From assembly GCF_000007365.1 (NCBI RefSeq), contig NC_004061.1:62001-126000 (forward strand): a stretch of 64,000 bases of DNA. Direction: 5' to 3'. The notes under the pieces are model-generated. The model was given only the letters and a program-made list of their open reading frames with translations, made no database searches and was not told the origin of the DNA. Source of the DNA: Buchnera aphidicola str. Sg (Schizaphis graminum). GTDB taxonomy: Bacteria > Pseudomonadota > Gammaproteobacteria > Enterobacterales > Enterobacteriaceae. Position numbers and translations under genes: made by a program. This document shows positions 21,983 to 32,714 of the stretch, one piece after another; positions within the stretch are counted from its first letter, which is position 1; every line of letters starts with the position of its first letter.

Positions 21983-22906
21983 ATGGGCAAAAGTACTAAT
22001 TTAGATAATGAATATAAAATAATTTACAAAAGAGAAAAAAATTTAGATAGGTTTTTAGATCAGAATGAAATGAAAAAATTAGAAAAAATAAATAAAAAAT
22101 TTATACAAAAAATAATAATGATTTTTTCTAGTTTTATTAAAAGTAATATCGAATTAAATTTTTATACTGTAAAAATAAATAGTTATACAAACGATGATAA
22201 AAATTTTAAACATTTATATGCTAATTCTCTAAAAATAGAAACCTTAGAAAAAAAATCTTTTATATTTTTTTCTCCTAATTTCTTGTCTGTTTTTATAGAT
22301 TTTTTATTTGGGGGTAAAGGTAATTCTATAATAAGAATGGATATAAAGAAAGAAATTACCTATACAGAGCATGTAATTAATAAAAAAATAGTAGGATTTA
22401 TCATAGATGCTTATTGTGAATCTTGTAAAGATTTCTTTTATATAGATATAAAATTTCTTGATTTTAATATTATTAAATTAAATAAGCATTTTTTTTATAC
22501 AAATGATCTTTTCATAACTAATTATTTTAGTTTCAATTTAAACGGCATTAAAATATTTTTAAGTATTTTGATTCCTGTTTCAATCATAAAAGAAAAAAAT
22601 AAAAAAATAATTAATTTTTTAGATAAAAATATTTTTTCAAAAAAAACAATTTTAAAAGAAAATTTTTTTATTGAAAATTTATCTAATATTGAATTAGATG
22701 TTACTGTGGAATTAATTCCATCTTATATTTCTAAACATACATTTGATAATTTACGCGAAGGAGATGTGATCACAATTGAAGATCCTGGAAAAGTCACAGT
22801 ATGTATAGAAAAAAAACCTATATTTTTAGGAAAACATAAGATTTTTGATGAAAAATCTATCATTTTTTTAGAAAAATTTCTTCATCAAAACTTAGAAAAA
22901 AAATAA
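21983..22906 (+). CDS. fliM: Flagellar switch protein FliM without its CheY-binding motif
   Basis: FliM is the middle part of the C ring. From the ATG at 21983 (AAGGTG nine bases upstream; a GTG at 21971 is also in frame) it has 307 residues versus 334 in E. coli. The FliG-contacting loop LFGGKGN is present, as is the C-terminal SpoA-like domain ([15 protein letters not shown]...[13 protein letters not shown]). The N-terminal CheY-P binding motif (E. coli LSQAEIDALL) is absent: the protein starts [12 protein letters not shown]. This fits a C ring without chemotactic switching. Confidence 0.93.
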
Positions 22907-22922
22907 TGTAAGGAAAATTTTA

Positions 22923-23324
22923 ATGAAAAAAGTAGAAAAAAAAGATAATTTTAAAAAATTTAAAAATGATAATATATATAAAAAAGATGACAAAAATATT
23001 AATCAAGAGCTAATTAATGAAGAAAAAAAAATAAAAAATTTCAATAGTTCTAATAATGAATCATCAAATGAAAAAAAAATACTTTTTGATATAGAAATGA
23101 ATATAACTGTAGAATTAGGAAAATCAAAAGTAAAAATAAAAGATTTACTAAATTTTTCAAAAGGAAGTATGCTCTTCTTACAAAGAAAAAAAGAAGATCC
23201 TCTAAAAGTTTTTGCGAATAACAAACTAATTGCTTTAGGTGAAATTGTATTTTCTAATAATAAATATGGCATTCGTATTATCAGTATAAATAATTCTTTA
23301 AATGGTATTAATACATCAGTTTAA
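22923..23324 (+). CDS. fliN: Flagellar switch protein FliN
   Basis: FliN forms the base of the C ring and is the docking site for FliH-FliI. It has 133 residues (E. coli 137). The N-terminal half is low-complexity Lys/Asn/Glu. The C-terminal SpoA domain is conserved: [21 protein letters not shown] and [27 protein letters not shown] precedes the start. It lies 16 bp after fliM and 5 bp before the fliO-fliP fusion. Confidence 0.95.
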
Positions 23325-23329
23325 ATTTT

Positions 23330-24469
23330 ATGGAAAATAATGTGTATTCGCAAATAGCACCAAGTATATTTAAAAGAATTTTTGATGACACAAACATTTT
23401 TCATGTAATGAGTTCATTATTTGGAATGTTGCTACTAGTATTAATTTTAATTTGGATTTTAAAGAAAATTTCTTTATTGAAAATAAATAAAAACAATTAT
23501 TTTATAAAAACTATTGATAGAATGTCTCTTGGTCCTAATGAATCTATTGTTATTATCAAAATTGAAGAAATAAAATTAGTATTAGGAATAACAAAAAATC
23601 ATATTACTCATCTATATACGCTATCATCCGATGTAAAAGATGACGTAGTTGATAAAAAAAAAGAAGTTATTTTACCAACGAAAAATTTTAACGATTCTTT
23701 AAAAAATTTTGCTAAAATATTTTGGAAAAAAACAATGTTTTATCGAATTATTCCACTTTTTTTCTTATTTTTATTTTGTCCATTAGTTTATGCTGATATT
23801 CCTGGACCAACGAGTCATATTTTAAGAGATGGAAGTCAAACTTGGTCTTTACCAGTACAAACTTTAATTTTTTTGACTTCATTAACTTTTCTTCCTGCAT
23901 TTCTTTTAATGATGACTAGTTTTACGAGAATTATTATTGTTTTTGGTTTATTGCGAAATGCCTTAGGTACTCCATACGCACCTCCCAATCAAATATTACT
24001 TGGTTTAGCTCTTTTTCTGACTTTTTTTATTATGTCGCCTACCTTTGATCAGGTTTATAAAGAAGCGTATCTTCCCTTTAGTCAAGAAAAAATAAATATG
24101 GATGAAGCGATTATTAAAGGTGCTGTTCCATTAAAAAAATTTATGTTAAATCAAACACGAAATTCTGATTTAGAATTATTTTCTAAATTAGCACATATTT
24201 CTTCTTATAAAAATAAAGATGAAATACCAATGCGTATTTTATTACCTTCATTTATTACTAGTGAATTAAAAACAGCTTTTCAAATTGGTTTTACTATTTT
24301 TATACCTTTTTTAATTATTGATTTAGTTGTTGCTAGTGTTTTAATGGCTTTAGGTATGATGATGGTTCCTCCATCAACAATATCCTTACCTTTTAAATTA
24401 ATGCTATTTGTATTAGTAGATGGATGGCAATTATTAGTAACTTCTTTATCACAAAGTTTTAAGATTTAA
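23330..24469 (+). CDS. fliP: Fused FliO-FliP flagellar export gate protein
   Basis: FliP is the core of the FliP5-FliQ4-FliR1 export gate, and FliO is its assembly chaperone. The 379 residues carry both. Residues 1-135 match FliO: an N-terminal membrane helix near 30-45 and [20 protein letters not shown]...[10 protein letters not shown]. Residues 136-379 match FliP in full (E. coli 245 aa). FliP's own signal peptide is retained inside the fusion, with a likely cleavage site after V-Y-A155, so cleavage could release mature FliP. An in-frame ATG at 23735 could also start FliP alone, though without a clear ribosome binding site. Confidence 0.96.
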
Positions 24470-24512
24470 TCTTTTATAAAAAAAGAATTTTTTATATAAT
24501 TCAGGATTTTTT

Positions 24513-24785
24513 ATGACACCAGAATATGTAATGGGACTATTTCATAGCGCTATGAAAGTTACATTAATGCTTGCATCTCCTTTATTGTTGTCGGCTTTAG
24601 TTAGTGGATTAATCATCAGCATATTGCAAGCTGCTACTCAAGTAAACGAGCAAACTCTTTCTTTTATTCCTAAAATAATTTCTATTTTAGTTGTAATAAC
24701 TTTACTTGGTCCTTGGATGTTAGGTGTTATGTTAGATTATATGCATAACTTATTTTACAATATACCATCAATTATTATAAGATAA
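24513..24785 (+). CDS. fliQ: Flagellar export gate protein FliQ
   Basis: FliQ is a two-helix inner-membrane component of the export gate. It has 90 residues (E. coli 89), with hydrophobic segments near 16-40 and 52-76 and the conserved QAATQVNEQTLSFIPK segment between them. It follows the fliO-fliP fusion by 43 bp and overlaps fliR by one base (TAATG). Confidence 0.96.
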   Translation: MTPEYVMGLFHSAMKVTLMLASPLLLSALVSGLIISILQAATQVNEQTLSFIPKIISILVVITLLGPWMLGVMLDYMHNLFYNIPSIIIR

Positions 24786-25561
24786 TGTTAACTTTTAATA
24801 GTTTCAATTTAGCCATTTTAATCAGTAATTTTTTTTGGCCTTTGGTTCGGATTTTAGCATTTTTTTCAACGGCACCTATTTTTAATGATCAAAATGTAAA
24901 TAAAAAAGTTAAAATAATCTTATCTTTTTTAATTGCTTTTTTAATAAAACCTTTTTTACCTAAAGTAAATGTAGAATTATTTTCTATAATAGGTTTGTTT
25001 TTATTATTCCAGCAAATTTTAATTGGTATAGCTTTAGGATTAACTTGTCAATTTTTATTTGCTGCATTTACTTTATCTGGAGAAATAATAGCTCTACAGA
25101 TCGGTTTGTCTTTTGCAAATTTTTTTAATTCAAATCGATATATAGGTACTTCTTTAATATCACGTTGGTTGAATATTTTAAATCTATTGTTTTTTTTAAC
25201 ATTGAATGTTCATCTTTATTTAGTTTTTATGTTGATAGATAGTTTTTACAAAATACCAGTTGATGTTAATTTTTTAAGTGCTAATATTTTTTTTATTTTC
25301 TTAAAGTTTTCTAGTAATATTTTTTTGAATGGTGTTATGTTTGCTTTACCAATTATGATTTTCTTTTTGATATCTACTCTAATAATGAGTATTTTAAATC
25401 GTCTATCTCCTCAAATATCTATTTTTTCTATTGGTTTTCCATTAAATTTATTGATAGGAATATTAATTTTATACTATTTAATGTCTATGTCTTTTCCTTT
25501 TTTTAAAAGTTTAGTTAATCAATTAATTTCATTCATATTTTATACTTTTTTAAAAATATAG
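24785..25561 (+). CDS. fliR: Flagellar export gate protein FliR
   Basis: FliR is the single-copy subunit closing the FliP-FliQ ring. The 258-residue protein (E. coli 261) is highly hydrophobic with about six membrane segments. It keeps the family segments FWPLVRILAFFSTAPIF, GEIIALQIGLSFANFFN and NRLSPQISIFSIGFPLN. It is the last gene of the flagellar block; flhB and flhA, also needed, must lie elsewhere. Confidence 0.96.
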   Translation: MLTFNSFNLAILISNFFWPLVRILAFFSTAPIFNDQNVNKKVKIILSFLIAFLIKPFLPKVNVELFSIIGLFLLFQQILIGIALGLTCQFLFAAFTLSGEIIALQIGLSFANFFNSNRYIGTSLISRWLNILNLLFFLTLNVHLYLVFMLIDSFYKIPVDVNFLSANIFFIFLKFSSNIFLNGVMFALPIMIFFLISTLIMSILNRLSPQISIFSIGFPLNLLIGILILYYLMSMSFPFFKSLVNQLISFIFYTFLKI

Positions 25562-25635
25562 TTTTTATTAAATGTAGAAATATATTTAATATTTTTAAGA
25601 AAATTTAAATTTTAAAAGATTTTTCATTTCTAAAA

Positions 25636-25666
25636 TAAAGTATAATTTTTATAAAATTATACTTTA
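25636..25666. terminator. Bidirectional terminator between fliR and rpmG
   Basis: A perfect 14-bp stem closed by a 3-nt TAT loop lies between the convergent fliR and rpmG. T-rich sequence follows on the plus strand and the stem itself ends in T on both, so it can serve both transcripts. Confidence 0.75.
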
Positions 25667-25689
25667 ATTTAAAAAAATATTAATTTTTA

Positions 25690-25857
25690 TTATTTAATTT
25701 TTCCCTCATTATATAGAATATGTTTTCGAATAATAGGATCATATTTTTTTAATTTCAATTTATCTGGAGTATTTCTTTTGTTTTTTGTAGTAGTATAATA
25801 ATGTCCTGTTCCTGCAGAAGAAATCATTTTTATTTTTTCTCGATTTTTTTTAGCCAT
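25690..25857 (-). CDS. rpmG: 50S ribosomal protein L33
   Basis: A 55-residue protein, the exact E. coli length, starting [20 protein letters not shown] and continuing [20 protein letters not shown] to [10 protein letters not shown]33 binds near the E site of the large subunit. It follows rpmB by 5 bp, as in the E. coli rpmB-rpmG operon. As in other proteobacterial L33 proteins of this type, it has no zinc cysteines. Confidence 0.97.
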   Translation of the reverse strand: MAKKNREKIKMISSAGTGHYYTTTKNKRNTPDKLKLKKYDPIIRKHILYNEGKIK

Positions 25858-25862
25858 AGTAT

Positions 25863-26099
25863 TTAACCTTTATTTTTTGTGATACCTATTTCTTGTATTA
25901 TTAATTCTATTCCTTTTTTATCAATGCAGCGCATACCGTGAGCAGATATTCGTAGTTTAATAAATCTTTTTTCTTCAGGAATCCAGAATCGATGATATTG
26001 AATATTTGGTAAAAATTGCCTTTTTTTTGCATTCATAGCATGTGACCGATTGTTACCAATCATTCTTTTTTTTCTTGTAACTTGACATATACGGGACAT
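25863..26099 (-). CDS. rpmB: 50S ribosomal protein L28
   Basis: A 78-residue basic protein, the E. coli length, starting [20 protein letters not shown], with the conserved [21 protein letters not shown] and [10 protein letters not shown] segments. L28 is a late-assembly protein of the large subunit. It is upstream of rpmG and divergent from tamB across about 200 bp of AT-rich sequence. Confidence 0.98.
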
Positions 26100-26295
26100 T
26101 TTATGTTTTCCGAATTATAAAATTTAAATTTATTTTATTTTTTTATTAAATAATATACTAACATAGTATAAATTACTATAATAGTTGTTTGCTTTGAACT
26201 TAATTTGTTTTGAATAAACGCGTAAATATATTTTTTAATTTTGATAAGATATTTTATAAAAATATTAATATTAATATTAAATTAGGATTGTTTAT

Positions 26296-29202
26296 ATGAG
26301 TTTGTATCAGAGATATTTATCTAAATCTTTGATTTTTATTTTTAGTTTATTTTTTTTAATATTATTCTTTTTAGAAAGTAGTATAGGATTCAAATATTTT
26401 TTTAATTTTACTAATTACTTTTTCATAGGATTGAAAACAGAAGAAATATCAGGAAATTGGCGTGATTTTAAATTAAAGAAAATCAATTTTAATATTTTCG
26501 GAACATCTATTAAAGCTGAAAGTGTTCATATTATAACAGATCCGATATCTTTATTTAAAGTTTCTACTATTTTGAAAAAAATAAAAACAAAGAATTTGGT
26601 TATTTCATTCAATAAAAAAATTAAAAAAGTAGCTTTAAAAAATAATTTTCTAAAAGAAAAAAAAATAAAAAATACTATTTTTTTTAAACATTCATTAATT
26701 TTAAGAAAAATATATTCTGATAAAATTTTATTAAAAACACAAAAAAAAAATATATTTTTATTTGGTGTATTTAGTGGATTACAATTAAGTAATGATACTT
26801 GTACTTTCTTGCCTACTAAAATTAATTCAATTTATATTGATTCATCCATGCGTAATGTAAAAAACATTGATAATAAAAAAAGCAATTTTTTTATTAAGAA
26901 AGATATTTTTTACAGAAACAAAATAGATAATGCTTTATCTTTTTTTTCAATTTTTAAAAATTTTTTTATTCCTATAAATATAAATTTGATAAATTTAAAA
27001 TGTAATCAACTAAAATTTTTTAATAGAACGTTTTTAGATATCTATAAAATCAAAATGAGTGCTCAATTAAAAAAAAATATTTTAAAAATAAAAAAAATTC
27101 AAATATATTCAAAATATTTTAAAACAAAGTCTAAAGGTAAAATTTTTTTTAGAAGTGACTTTTCTATTTTTTTCATAGTAAAAAATGAAATGTCAATAAA
27201 TATTATTAATAATAAAGCTATGAATTTGTTATTTAAAGATACTATTGATCATAAACTCAATTTCAAATCAAATAATTTAATCAAATTTAATATTCATGGA
27301 GAAATATCATTAGATGATTTAAATTATCCTATTCATATAAATTTACATCTTAATCGTCTTTTTTTGCCTATAAGTAAAAATTTAATATTAAGTTCAAAAA
27401 ATTTTAATTTTTCTTTAAAAGGAAAAATTAATAATTATTTTTTATCATTAAAAAATATTATTAATATTTCAGGTATGCCATCTTTTTTTATCAGTATTTC
27501 AGCTATTGGTAACATTCAAAATGTTGTTATAAAAAAAATTCATTTTTTTCCATTTTTTAAAGAAATTAAAACTAAAAAATTTATAAAAATAAAAAAAGAA
27601 ATAGATTACAATAAGTATATTACTCAGTTAGCAGGAAAAATGCGTATATTATCCGATTTCAATAAACAATCTAGTAATATTTTTCTTCCTTATTTTCATG
27701 TTTACGGAGATTTCATGAGGAAAAAAATATCTGTATTAGGTTCTTTATATTATCGGAAATTAAATGGTATAACAATTCCTAGAATAAATTTTTTATTAGG
27801 AAAAAATAAAGGTCATATATCTGGATCTATATCCAAAAAAGTCAACCTTCGTTCGTCAATTTATGCAAATAATTTAAACTATTTTTCACCAAATTTAAAA
27901 GGTATAATAAAAGCTACTTTAAACATATATAGTTTTTGTTCTCTTCCTTCTTTTTCTAGTGTTATTCTAGGTCAAAAAATTAATTGGAAAAATATTTTAT
28001 ATTTCAATAATATTAAAATCACTACTAATGGAAATTTAAAAAAATCTTTTCCAAATAAATTTTTTGCTGATTTTAAAAATATACGTTTTTCAAAATTTCA
28101 TATTAATTCTTTGCATATTAAATCTGATTGGAATAATATAAATCAAAAATTTTCTTTATCGTTGAAAGATAAAAAATTATCTATAACATTCATTTTAAAT
28201 GGTCATCTAAATAGAAAAGTAGGTATTTGGAAAGGTGTTTTAAAAAAAATAGATGTTAAAACTTCCTGGGGACAATGGATTTCAAGAAATAATCCTTTAA
28301 TATTCTATCATATTAAAAATAGCATTAATTTTAAGAATATAAAGAAAATAAAAAATAAAAATGCTTTTTATTCTGCTATTAATAATATTCAAACTTCATT
28401 GTTTAAATTAATTCGTCAATCACCTGTAAAATTTCAAACTGATTTATTCTTTAATACACAATTTCAGTGGAAATTAAGAGAAAATATTACTAATTTAAAA
28501 CTTTTTTTAAAGGGTAGTAACATAAATTTAGAAAAAAAAATAAAAGAAAAAATAATGTTTGAAAAAATAAGTGCTGTAAATTTATATATTAATTTTAAAA
28601 AAAATAATTTTATAACGAAATGGATAATAAAAAAATCAAAAAATTCATTAAAAGTAAATAAAATATCTGGTTTTTTAAACATCTATGATTTTTTTCATGA
28701 GAAAAAAATAGAAGGAAAGGTTTTTTTATCTGATTTTTCTTGTTCTTTTTTGAATTTTTTTGAAAATTTTTTTACAAAAATTCAAGGAAAATTTTCAGGA
28801 AATATAAATTTTTTAGGAACTATATATCAGCCTCAAATATCGGCTGATATTAATTTTCAAGATTTTTATATAAAAAGTGATAAGATATTTAAATATATGC
28901 TTTTATTTTTTTGTTCTTTTCCAAATAAAATAGAAAACATTAAAATTAATCAAGAAATAATAATGAAAAAGGGAAATGCATTATTCAAATTAAATTCTGT
29001 TGTTAAAAACAATATATCTCATATTAAATGGAATATTTTATTTCATAGCAATAAATTAGCAATTGTACTTTTTCCTAAAATAAAGTTGAATTTTTCTTCT
29101 CAACTAAATTTGTATTATTTTTTATCAAAATATGACTTAATTGGATATTTAAAATTTTCTTTTTTTTCATTTAAAATTAACGAAAAAAACTTTTTATTTT
29201 AG
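26296..29202 (+). CDS. tamB: TamB-like envelope protein, C-terminally shortened
   Basis: TamB (YtfN) is an inner-membrane-anchored, beta-rich periplasmic protein, now seen as a lipid conduit to the outer membrane, working with TamA. The 968 residues (E. coli 1259) start with a membrane anchor (residues 12-30) followed by [16 protein letters not shown], then long repetitive beta-type sequence. The frame ends about where the conserved C-terminal TamB domain, the part that meets TamA, should begin. tamA, next to tamB in E. coli, is not here. A run of ten A at 26741-26750 lies in frame. The 3' end overlaps ppa by 9 bp, and tamB-ppa adjacency is ancestral. Confidence 0.85.
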   Translation: MSLYQRYLSKSLIFIFSLFFLILFFLESSIGFKYFFNFTNYFFIGLKTEEISGNWRDFKLKKINFNIFGTSIKAESVHIITDPISLFKVSTILKKIKTKNLVISFNKKIKKVALKNNFLKEKKIKNTIFFKHSLILRKIYSDKILLKTQKKNIFLFGVFSGLQLSNDTCTFLPTKINSIYIDSSMRNVKNIDNKKSNFFIKKDIFYRNKIDNALSFFSIFKNFFIPININLINLKCNQLKFFNRTFLDIYKIKMSAQLKKNILKIKKIQIYSKYFKTKSKGKIFFRSDFSIFFIVKNEMSINIINNKAMNLLFKDTIDHKLNFKSNNLIKFNIHGEISLDDLNYPIHINLHLNRLFLPISKNLILSSKNFNFSLKGKINNYFLSLKNIINISGMPSFFISISAIGNIQNVVIKKIHFFPFFKEIKTKKFIKIKKEIDYNKYITQLAGKMRILSDFNKQSSNIFLPYFHVYGDFMRKKISVLGSLYYRKLNGITIPRINFLLGKNKGHISGSISKKVNLRSSIYANNLNYFSPNLKGIIKATLNIYSFCSLPSFSSVILGQKINWKNILYFNNIKITTNGNLKKSFPNKFFADFKNIRFSKFHINSLHIKSDWNNINQKFSLSLKDKKLSITFILNGHLNRKVGIWKGVLKKIDVKTSWGQWISRNNPLIFYHIKNSINFKNIKKIKNKNAFYSAINNIQTSLFKLIRQSPVKFQTDLFFNTQFQWKLRENITNLKLFLKGSNINLEKKIKEKIMFEKISAVNLYINFKKNNFITKWIIKKSKNSLKVNKISGFLNIYDFFHEKKIEGKVFLSDFSCSFLNFFENFFTKIQGKFSGNINFLGTIYQPQISADINFQDFYIKSDKIFKYMLLFFCSFPNKIENIKINQEIIMKKGNALFKLNSVVKNNISHIKWNILFHSNKLAIVLFPKIKLNFSSQLNLYYFLSKYDLIGYLKFSFFSFKINEKNFLF

Positions 29203-29736
29203 AGATGTGTTTTTCTTAGCACGATCATATGAATTTTTAATTTCTAACTTTGCTTCGTGATGATCACCCCATCCTATGATTTCTACCCATTTTTCTTTTT
29301 CTAATGTTTTATAATATTGAAAAAAATGTGAAATTTGTTTTTTTAATAGTTCGGATATATCTGATATATCGTTTATATTTTCATATTCTTTAGAAACTTT
29401 ATCATTTGGAACTGCTATAATTTTTGCATCATTTCCTGATTCATCATGCATTTTTAATATACCTACTGGTTTGCAATTGATAACAACATTTGATTGTATT
29501 GGATATGGAGAAGGTACTAAAACATCTAATGGGTCACCATCAAGTGACAAAGTTTCGTTAATATATCCATAATTACATGGATAAAACATTGGTGTAGGTA
29601 TAAAACGATCTACGAAAAGAACACCTGATTGTTTGTCTACCTCATATTTAATAGGAGAAGAATTGGATGATATTTCAATTATAACATATATATCACTTGG
29701 TATATTATTACCAGCTTTAATCAAGTTTAAATTCAT
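29194..29736 (-). CDS. ppa: Inorganic pyrophosphatase
   Basis: Ppa hydrolyses the pyrophosphate released by biosynthesis. The 180 residues (E. coli 176) keep the family I signature DGDPLDVLV, with its metal-binding aspartates, the KYEVDKQSG region and the C-terminal [14 protein letters not shown]. It is convergent with tamB and overlaps its end. Confidence 0.98.
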   Translation of the reverse strand: MNLNLIKAGNNIPSDIYVIIEISSNSSPIKYEVDKQSGVLFVDRFIPTPMFYPCNYGYINETLSLDGDPLDVLVPSPYPIQSNVVINCKPVGILKMHDESGNDAKIIAVPNDKVSKEYENINDISDISELLKKQISHFFQYYKTLEKEKWVEIIGWGDHHEAKLEIKNSYDRAKKNTSLK

Positions 29737-29920
29737 TATAAATGTGTTCCTAATATTTTTAGAATCCTAAATAAAATTAAATTCTATATGAAATAAAAGT
29801 AGAAAATAATTAAATTTTATTTAAAAAAAATAATTTGTTTTGGATAATTATTTTTTTTTTTATATAATTATCTTTATTAAAAATAGTTTTATTAGTTAAT
29901 ATATATTTAAGGACCTATAA

Positions 29921-31264
29921 ATGCAATTATTAAATCAAATAGAAAAAGAAGAAAATTTACTGATAGAAAAAGTAAAAAACACTCTTTTTCTAGCTCAAGA
30001 AAAAGTTAATTGTTCTATCGAGGTTTGTGTTAAAAAAACAATAGGTATAAGTGTCAATATAAGAAATAGTATTGTTGAAAATGTAGAATTTAATAATGAT
30101 AGTATACTTTTTGTTACAGTTTATAATAAGTTTTCTAAAGGTGTTTCATCCTCTAAAGATTTTAGCACCAACGGTATAAAAAAAATGTTAGAAATTGCAA
30201 TTGACATTTCTAAACATACTTCTTCCGATTTTTTTTCAGGATTACCAGATGCAAAATTTTTATGCTTTAAAGCTCAAGATCTTGATTTATTTTATCCTTC
30301 TGAATTTAATATTAAAAATGCAATTAATTTTGCTTCTGAATCAGAACGAGAAGCTTTTAAGTTTGACAAAAGAATTATAAATAGTGAAGGTAGTTTTTTT
30401 AGTAATCATATTACGATAAAAGTTTTCGCTAATAGTTTAGGTATGTTAGAACAATATAAGTCTACTCGTTACTCTAACTATAACTGTATGATTGCGAAAG
30501 ATAATAGTACTATGCAAAGAGACTTTTCTTATTCTACTTCAAGAAAATTAGATGATTTAGAAAAACCAGATGTATTAGGTCAAAAAACTGCTACAAATGC
30601 TATATCTCGATTAGGTTCTAAAAAAATAAATACTATAAAATGTCCAGTAATTTTTTCAAAAGAAACATCTTCTATTTTTTTTTCTCATCTTATTCCAGCG
30701 ATTAGTGGTGATAATATTTATCGAAAATCGACTTTTTTACTTTATGATTTAAAAAAAAGAATTTTCCCTGAATGGCTAAATATTGAAGAAAACCCACATA
30801 TTAAAAAAGGATTAGGAAGTAAACCTTTTGATAGTGAAGGTGTATCAACAACTATTAGAAGTATTATTAAAAATGGAATTTTGGAAACTTGGTTATTAAA
30901 TACCTATAATGCTCGTAAATTAGGTTTAACAACTACAGGTCATTCTGGAGGTATTTCAAATTGGTTAGTTTCAAATAAAAATATATCTTTCAAAGAATTG
31001 TTAAAGATGATGAAAACTGGTTTACTAATCACTGAATTAATGGGACAAGGAGTTGATATTGTTAGTGGTAATTATTCACGTGGAGCAGTAGGATTTTGGA
31101 TTGAAAACGGAAAAATTAAATATCCAGTAAATGAAATTACTATATCTGGTAATTTAAAAAAAATGTGGAATAGTATTCTTAGTATTAGTAATGATGTTAA
31201 TATGTATAGTAATATTCAATGTGGTTCAACATTACTATCTGAAATTCAGATTTCAGGAAATTAA
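29921..31264 (+). CDS. tldE: Metalloprotease subunit TldE (PmbA)
   Basis: TldE is the non-catalytic partner of TldD. Together they cleave unfolded peptides and process microcins in E. coli. The 447 residues (E. coli 450) match along the length, including [15 protein letters not shown] and [27 protein letters not shown] segments near the C terminus. AAGGA lies upstream of the start. tldD is not in the window. Confidence 0.95.
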
Positions 31265-31293
31265 TTTTTTATTTTTAAATAAATTTTTTAGTA

Positions 31294-31319
31294 AAAAGGT
31301 AATAAATTTATTACCTTTT
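31294..31319. terminator. Bidirectional terminator between tldE and rnpB
   Basis: A perfect 26-bp palindrome (13 bp per arm, AAAAGGTAATAAA and its complement) with no separate loop lies between the convergent tldE and rnpB. T-rich sequence follows on the plus strand. It probably forms the 3' boundary for both. Confidence 0.75.
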
Positions 31320-31332
31320 ATATTTTATTTTT

Positions 31333-31701
31333 TAAGAAGTTGACCTATAAGCCGGGTTCTGTTTTAACAGTCATTCATCTAGATTAGTAATTACTTACTA
31401 ATTCAAGCAGCCCACCCAGGTTTTTTAAAATACGAGCAATATTAATAACCTATATTTGGCTTTGCTCCAGGTGGAGTTTACATTGCCATAAATTGTTGCC
31501 AATTATGCGGTGTGCTCTTACCACACCTTTTCACCCTTTCCCTATTATCTGCAGTTAAAAAAAGAAAATAAGGTGGTTTTTTTTCTGTTGCACTTGTCAT
31601 AAGCTTGCGCTTTCCAGGTGTTACCTGGCACCCTGCTCTATGGAGCCCGGACTTTCCTCTCTTTAGTTTTAAAACTAAACAGCGACTGTTTAGTCAACTT
31701 C
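31333..31701 (-). ncRNA. rnpB: RNase P RNA
   Basis: RnpB is the catalytic RNA that removes tRNA 5' leaders. Many universal segments are readable on the minus strand: GAGGAAAGTCCGGGCTCCAT, CAGGGTGCCAGGTAA, AAAGGGTGAAAAGGTGTGG, GGTAAACTCCACCTGGAGC, GGCTGCTTGAA and the 3' AGAACCCGGCTTATAGGTCA. The ends GAAGTTGAC and GTCAACTTC pair as the P1 helix. The length of about 369 nt is close to E. coli (377). Its 3' end is uncertain by a few bases. Confidence 0.96.
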
Positions 31702-31711
31702 AAAATAATAA

Positions 31712-31740
31712 ATTGTATATTATTTTAATAGAAATGTCAC
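31712..31740 (-). promoter_or_regulatory. Promoter of rnpB
   Basis: On the minus strand GTGACA (-35) and TACAAT (-10) are 17 nt apart, each one base from consensus, and the -10 ends 10 nt before the RNA 5' end. The -35 box overlaps the rsmI stop codon (TGA), so promoter and gene end share sequence. Confidence 0.65.
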
Positions 31741-32594
31741 TTATCTTTTTCTTTTATTGCATGTTGATATAAATCATTTTTTTTTATTTTATGTATTTTA
31801 GAAGTAATAAATACTGATTGTTTTAATGAAAGAAAATTTCTTAAGATTGTCAATGTATTTATTGCTTTTGCTGAAATATCTTTATTTTTTAATTCTTTAA
31901 AACCATCTATAATAATTACTATTTCGCCTTTTTTATAACGACTTTGATCTTCTTTCAGCCAAGACAGAATTATATTAGCTTTTGCACCGTATATATACTC
32001 CCATTTTTTTGTAATTTCTCTTGCGATTACTAAATATCTATTTTCATCTATTGTTTCTATAATATCTTTTATACTTTCAAGTATTCTATGTTTCGATTCA
32101 TAAAAAATTATTGTCCTTATTTCTTTTTTTAAAGATTTTAATAAATCACGTCTTATTTTTTTTTTAGAAGGCAGAAATCCTTCATAGCAAAAACGATTAG
32201 TAGATATTCCAGAAGCACTCAGTGCTGTAATAGCTGCACAAGGTCCTGGGAGAGGAATGATTTTAATGTTTAAAAAACAGCATTTTTTTACTAAAAAATA
32301 ACCTGGATCGTTAATAACTGGTGTCCCTGCATCAGATACTAAGGCAATTTTTTTTCCTTTTTTTAGTTCGTTAATTACATAATCACTTTGTTTTTTTTCA
32401 TTATTTTTATTTAAAGATATTAAAATATTTTTAACGTTGTAATGTTGTAGTAAAATATTAGTATGATGAATATTTTCAGCTGCTATTAAATTAACATTTT
32501 TTAGTGTTTCTACAGCTCGATAAGTAATATCAGATAAATTTCCAATAGGTGTTGGAACAATGTAAAGAAGACCAGTTTTATTCAATGAATTCAC
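31737..32594 (-). CDS. rsmI: 16S rRNA 2'-O-methyltransferase RsmI
   Basis: RsmI (YraL) methylates the ribose of C1402 in 16S rRNA at the decoding centre. The 285 residues (E. coli 286) start GLLYIVPTPIGNLSDITYRA after a short N terminus and keep ALVSDAGTPVINDPGY, the SAM-binding signature of this tetrapyrrole-methylase fold, and PLPGPCAAITALSASG. It is upstream of rnpB on the same strand and divergent from fabB. Confidence 0.97.
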   Translation of the reverse strand: MNSLNKTGLLYIVPTPIGNLSDITYRAVETLKNVNLIAAENIHHTNILLQHYNVKNILISLNKNNEKKQSDYVINELKKGKKIALVSDAGTPVINDPGYFLVKKCCFLNIKIIPLPGPCAAITALSASGISTNRFCYEGFLPSKKKIRRDLLKSLKKEIRTIIFYESKHRILESIKDIIETIDENRYLVIAREITKKWEYIYGAKANIILSWLKEDQSRYKKGEIVIIIDGFKELKNKDISAKAINTLTILRNFLSLKQSVFITSKIHKIKKNDLYQHAIKEKDK

Positions 32595-32714
32595 TTTTTT
32601 TCCAGATATTTTTTGTAATAAAAAAAAATAATAATTTATTATATAAGTAATATTAAATTTAAGTTGTTTTTATATGTAAATTTGATGTTAAAGAATAATT
32701 ATAAGGTATTTTAA

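Noticed and set aside
24513..25561. Splitting fliQ and fliR into a non-flagellar type III secretion system
   Set aside because: Gene order and neighbours (fliF-fliP, fliE) are those of a flagellar locus; no virulence-type secretin or needle genes are present.
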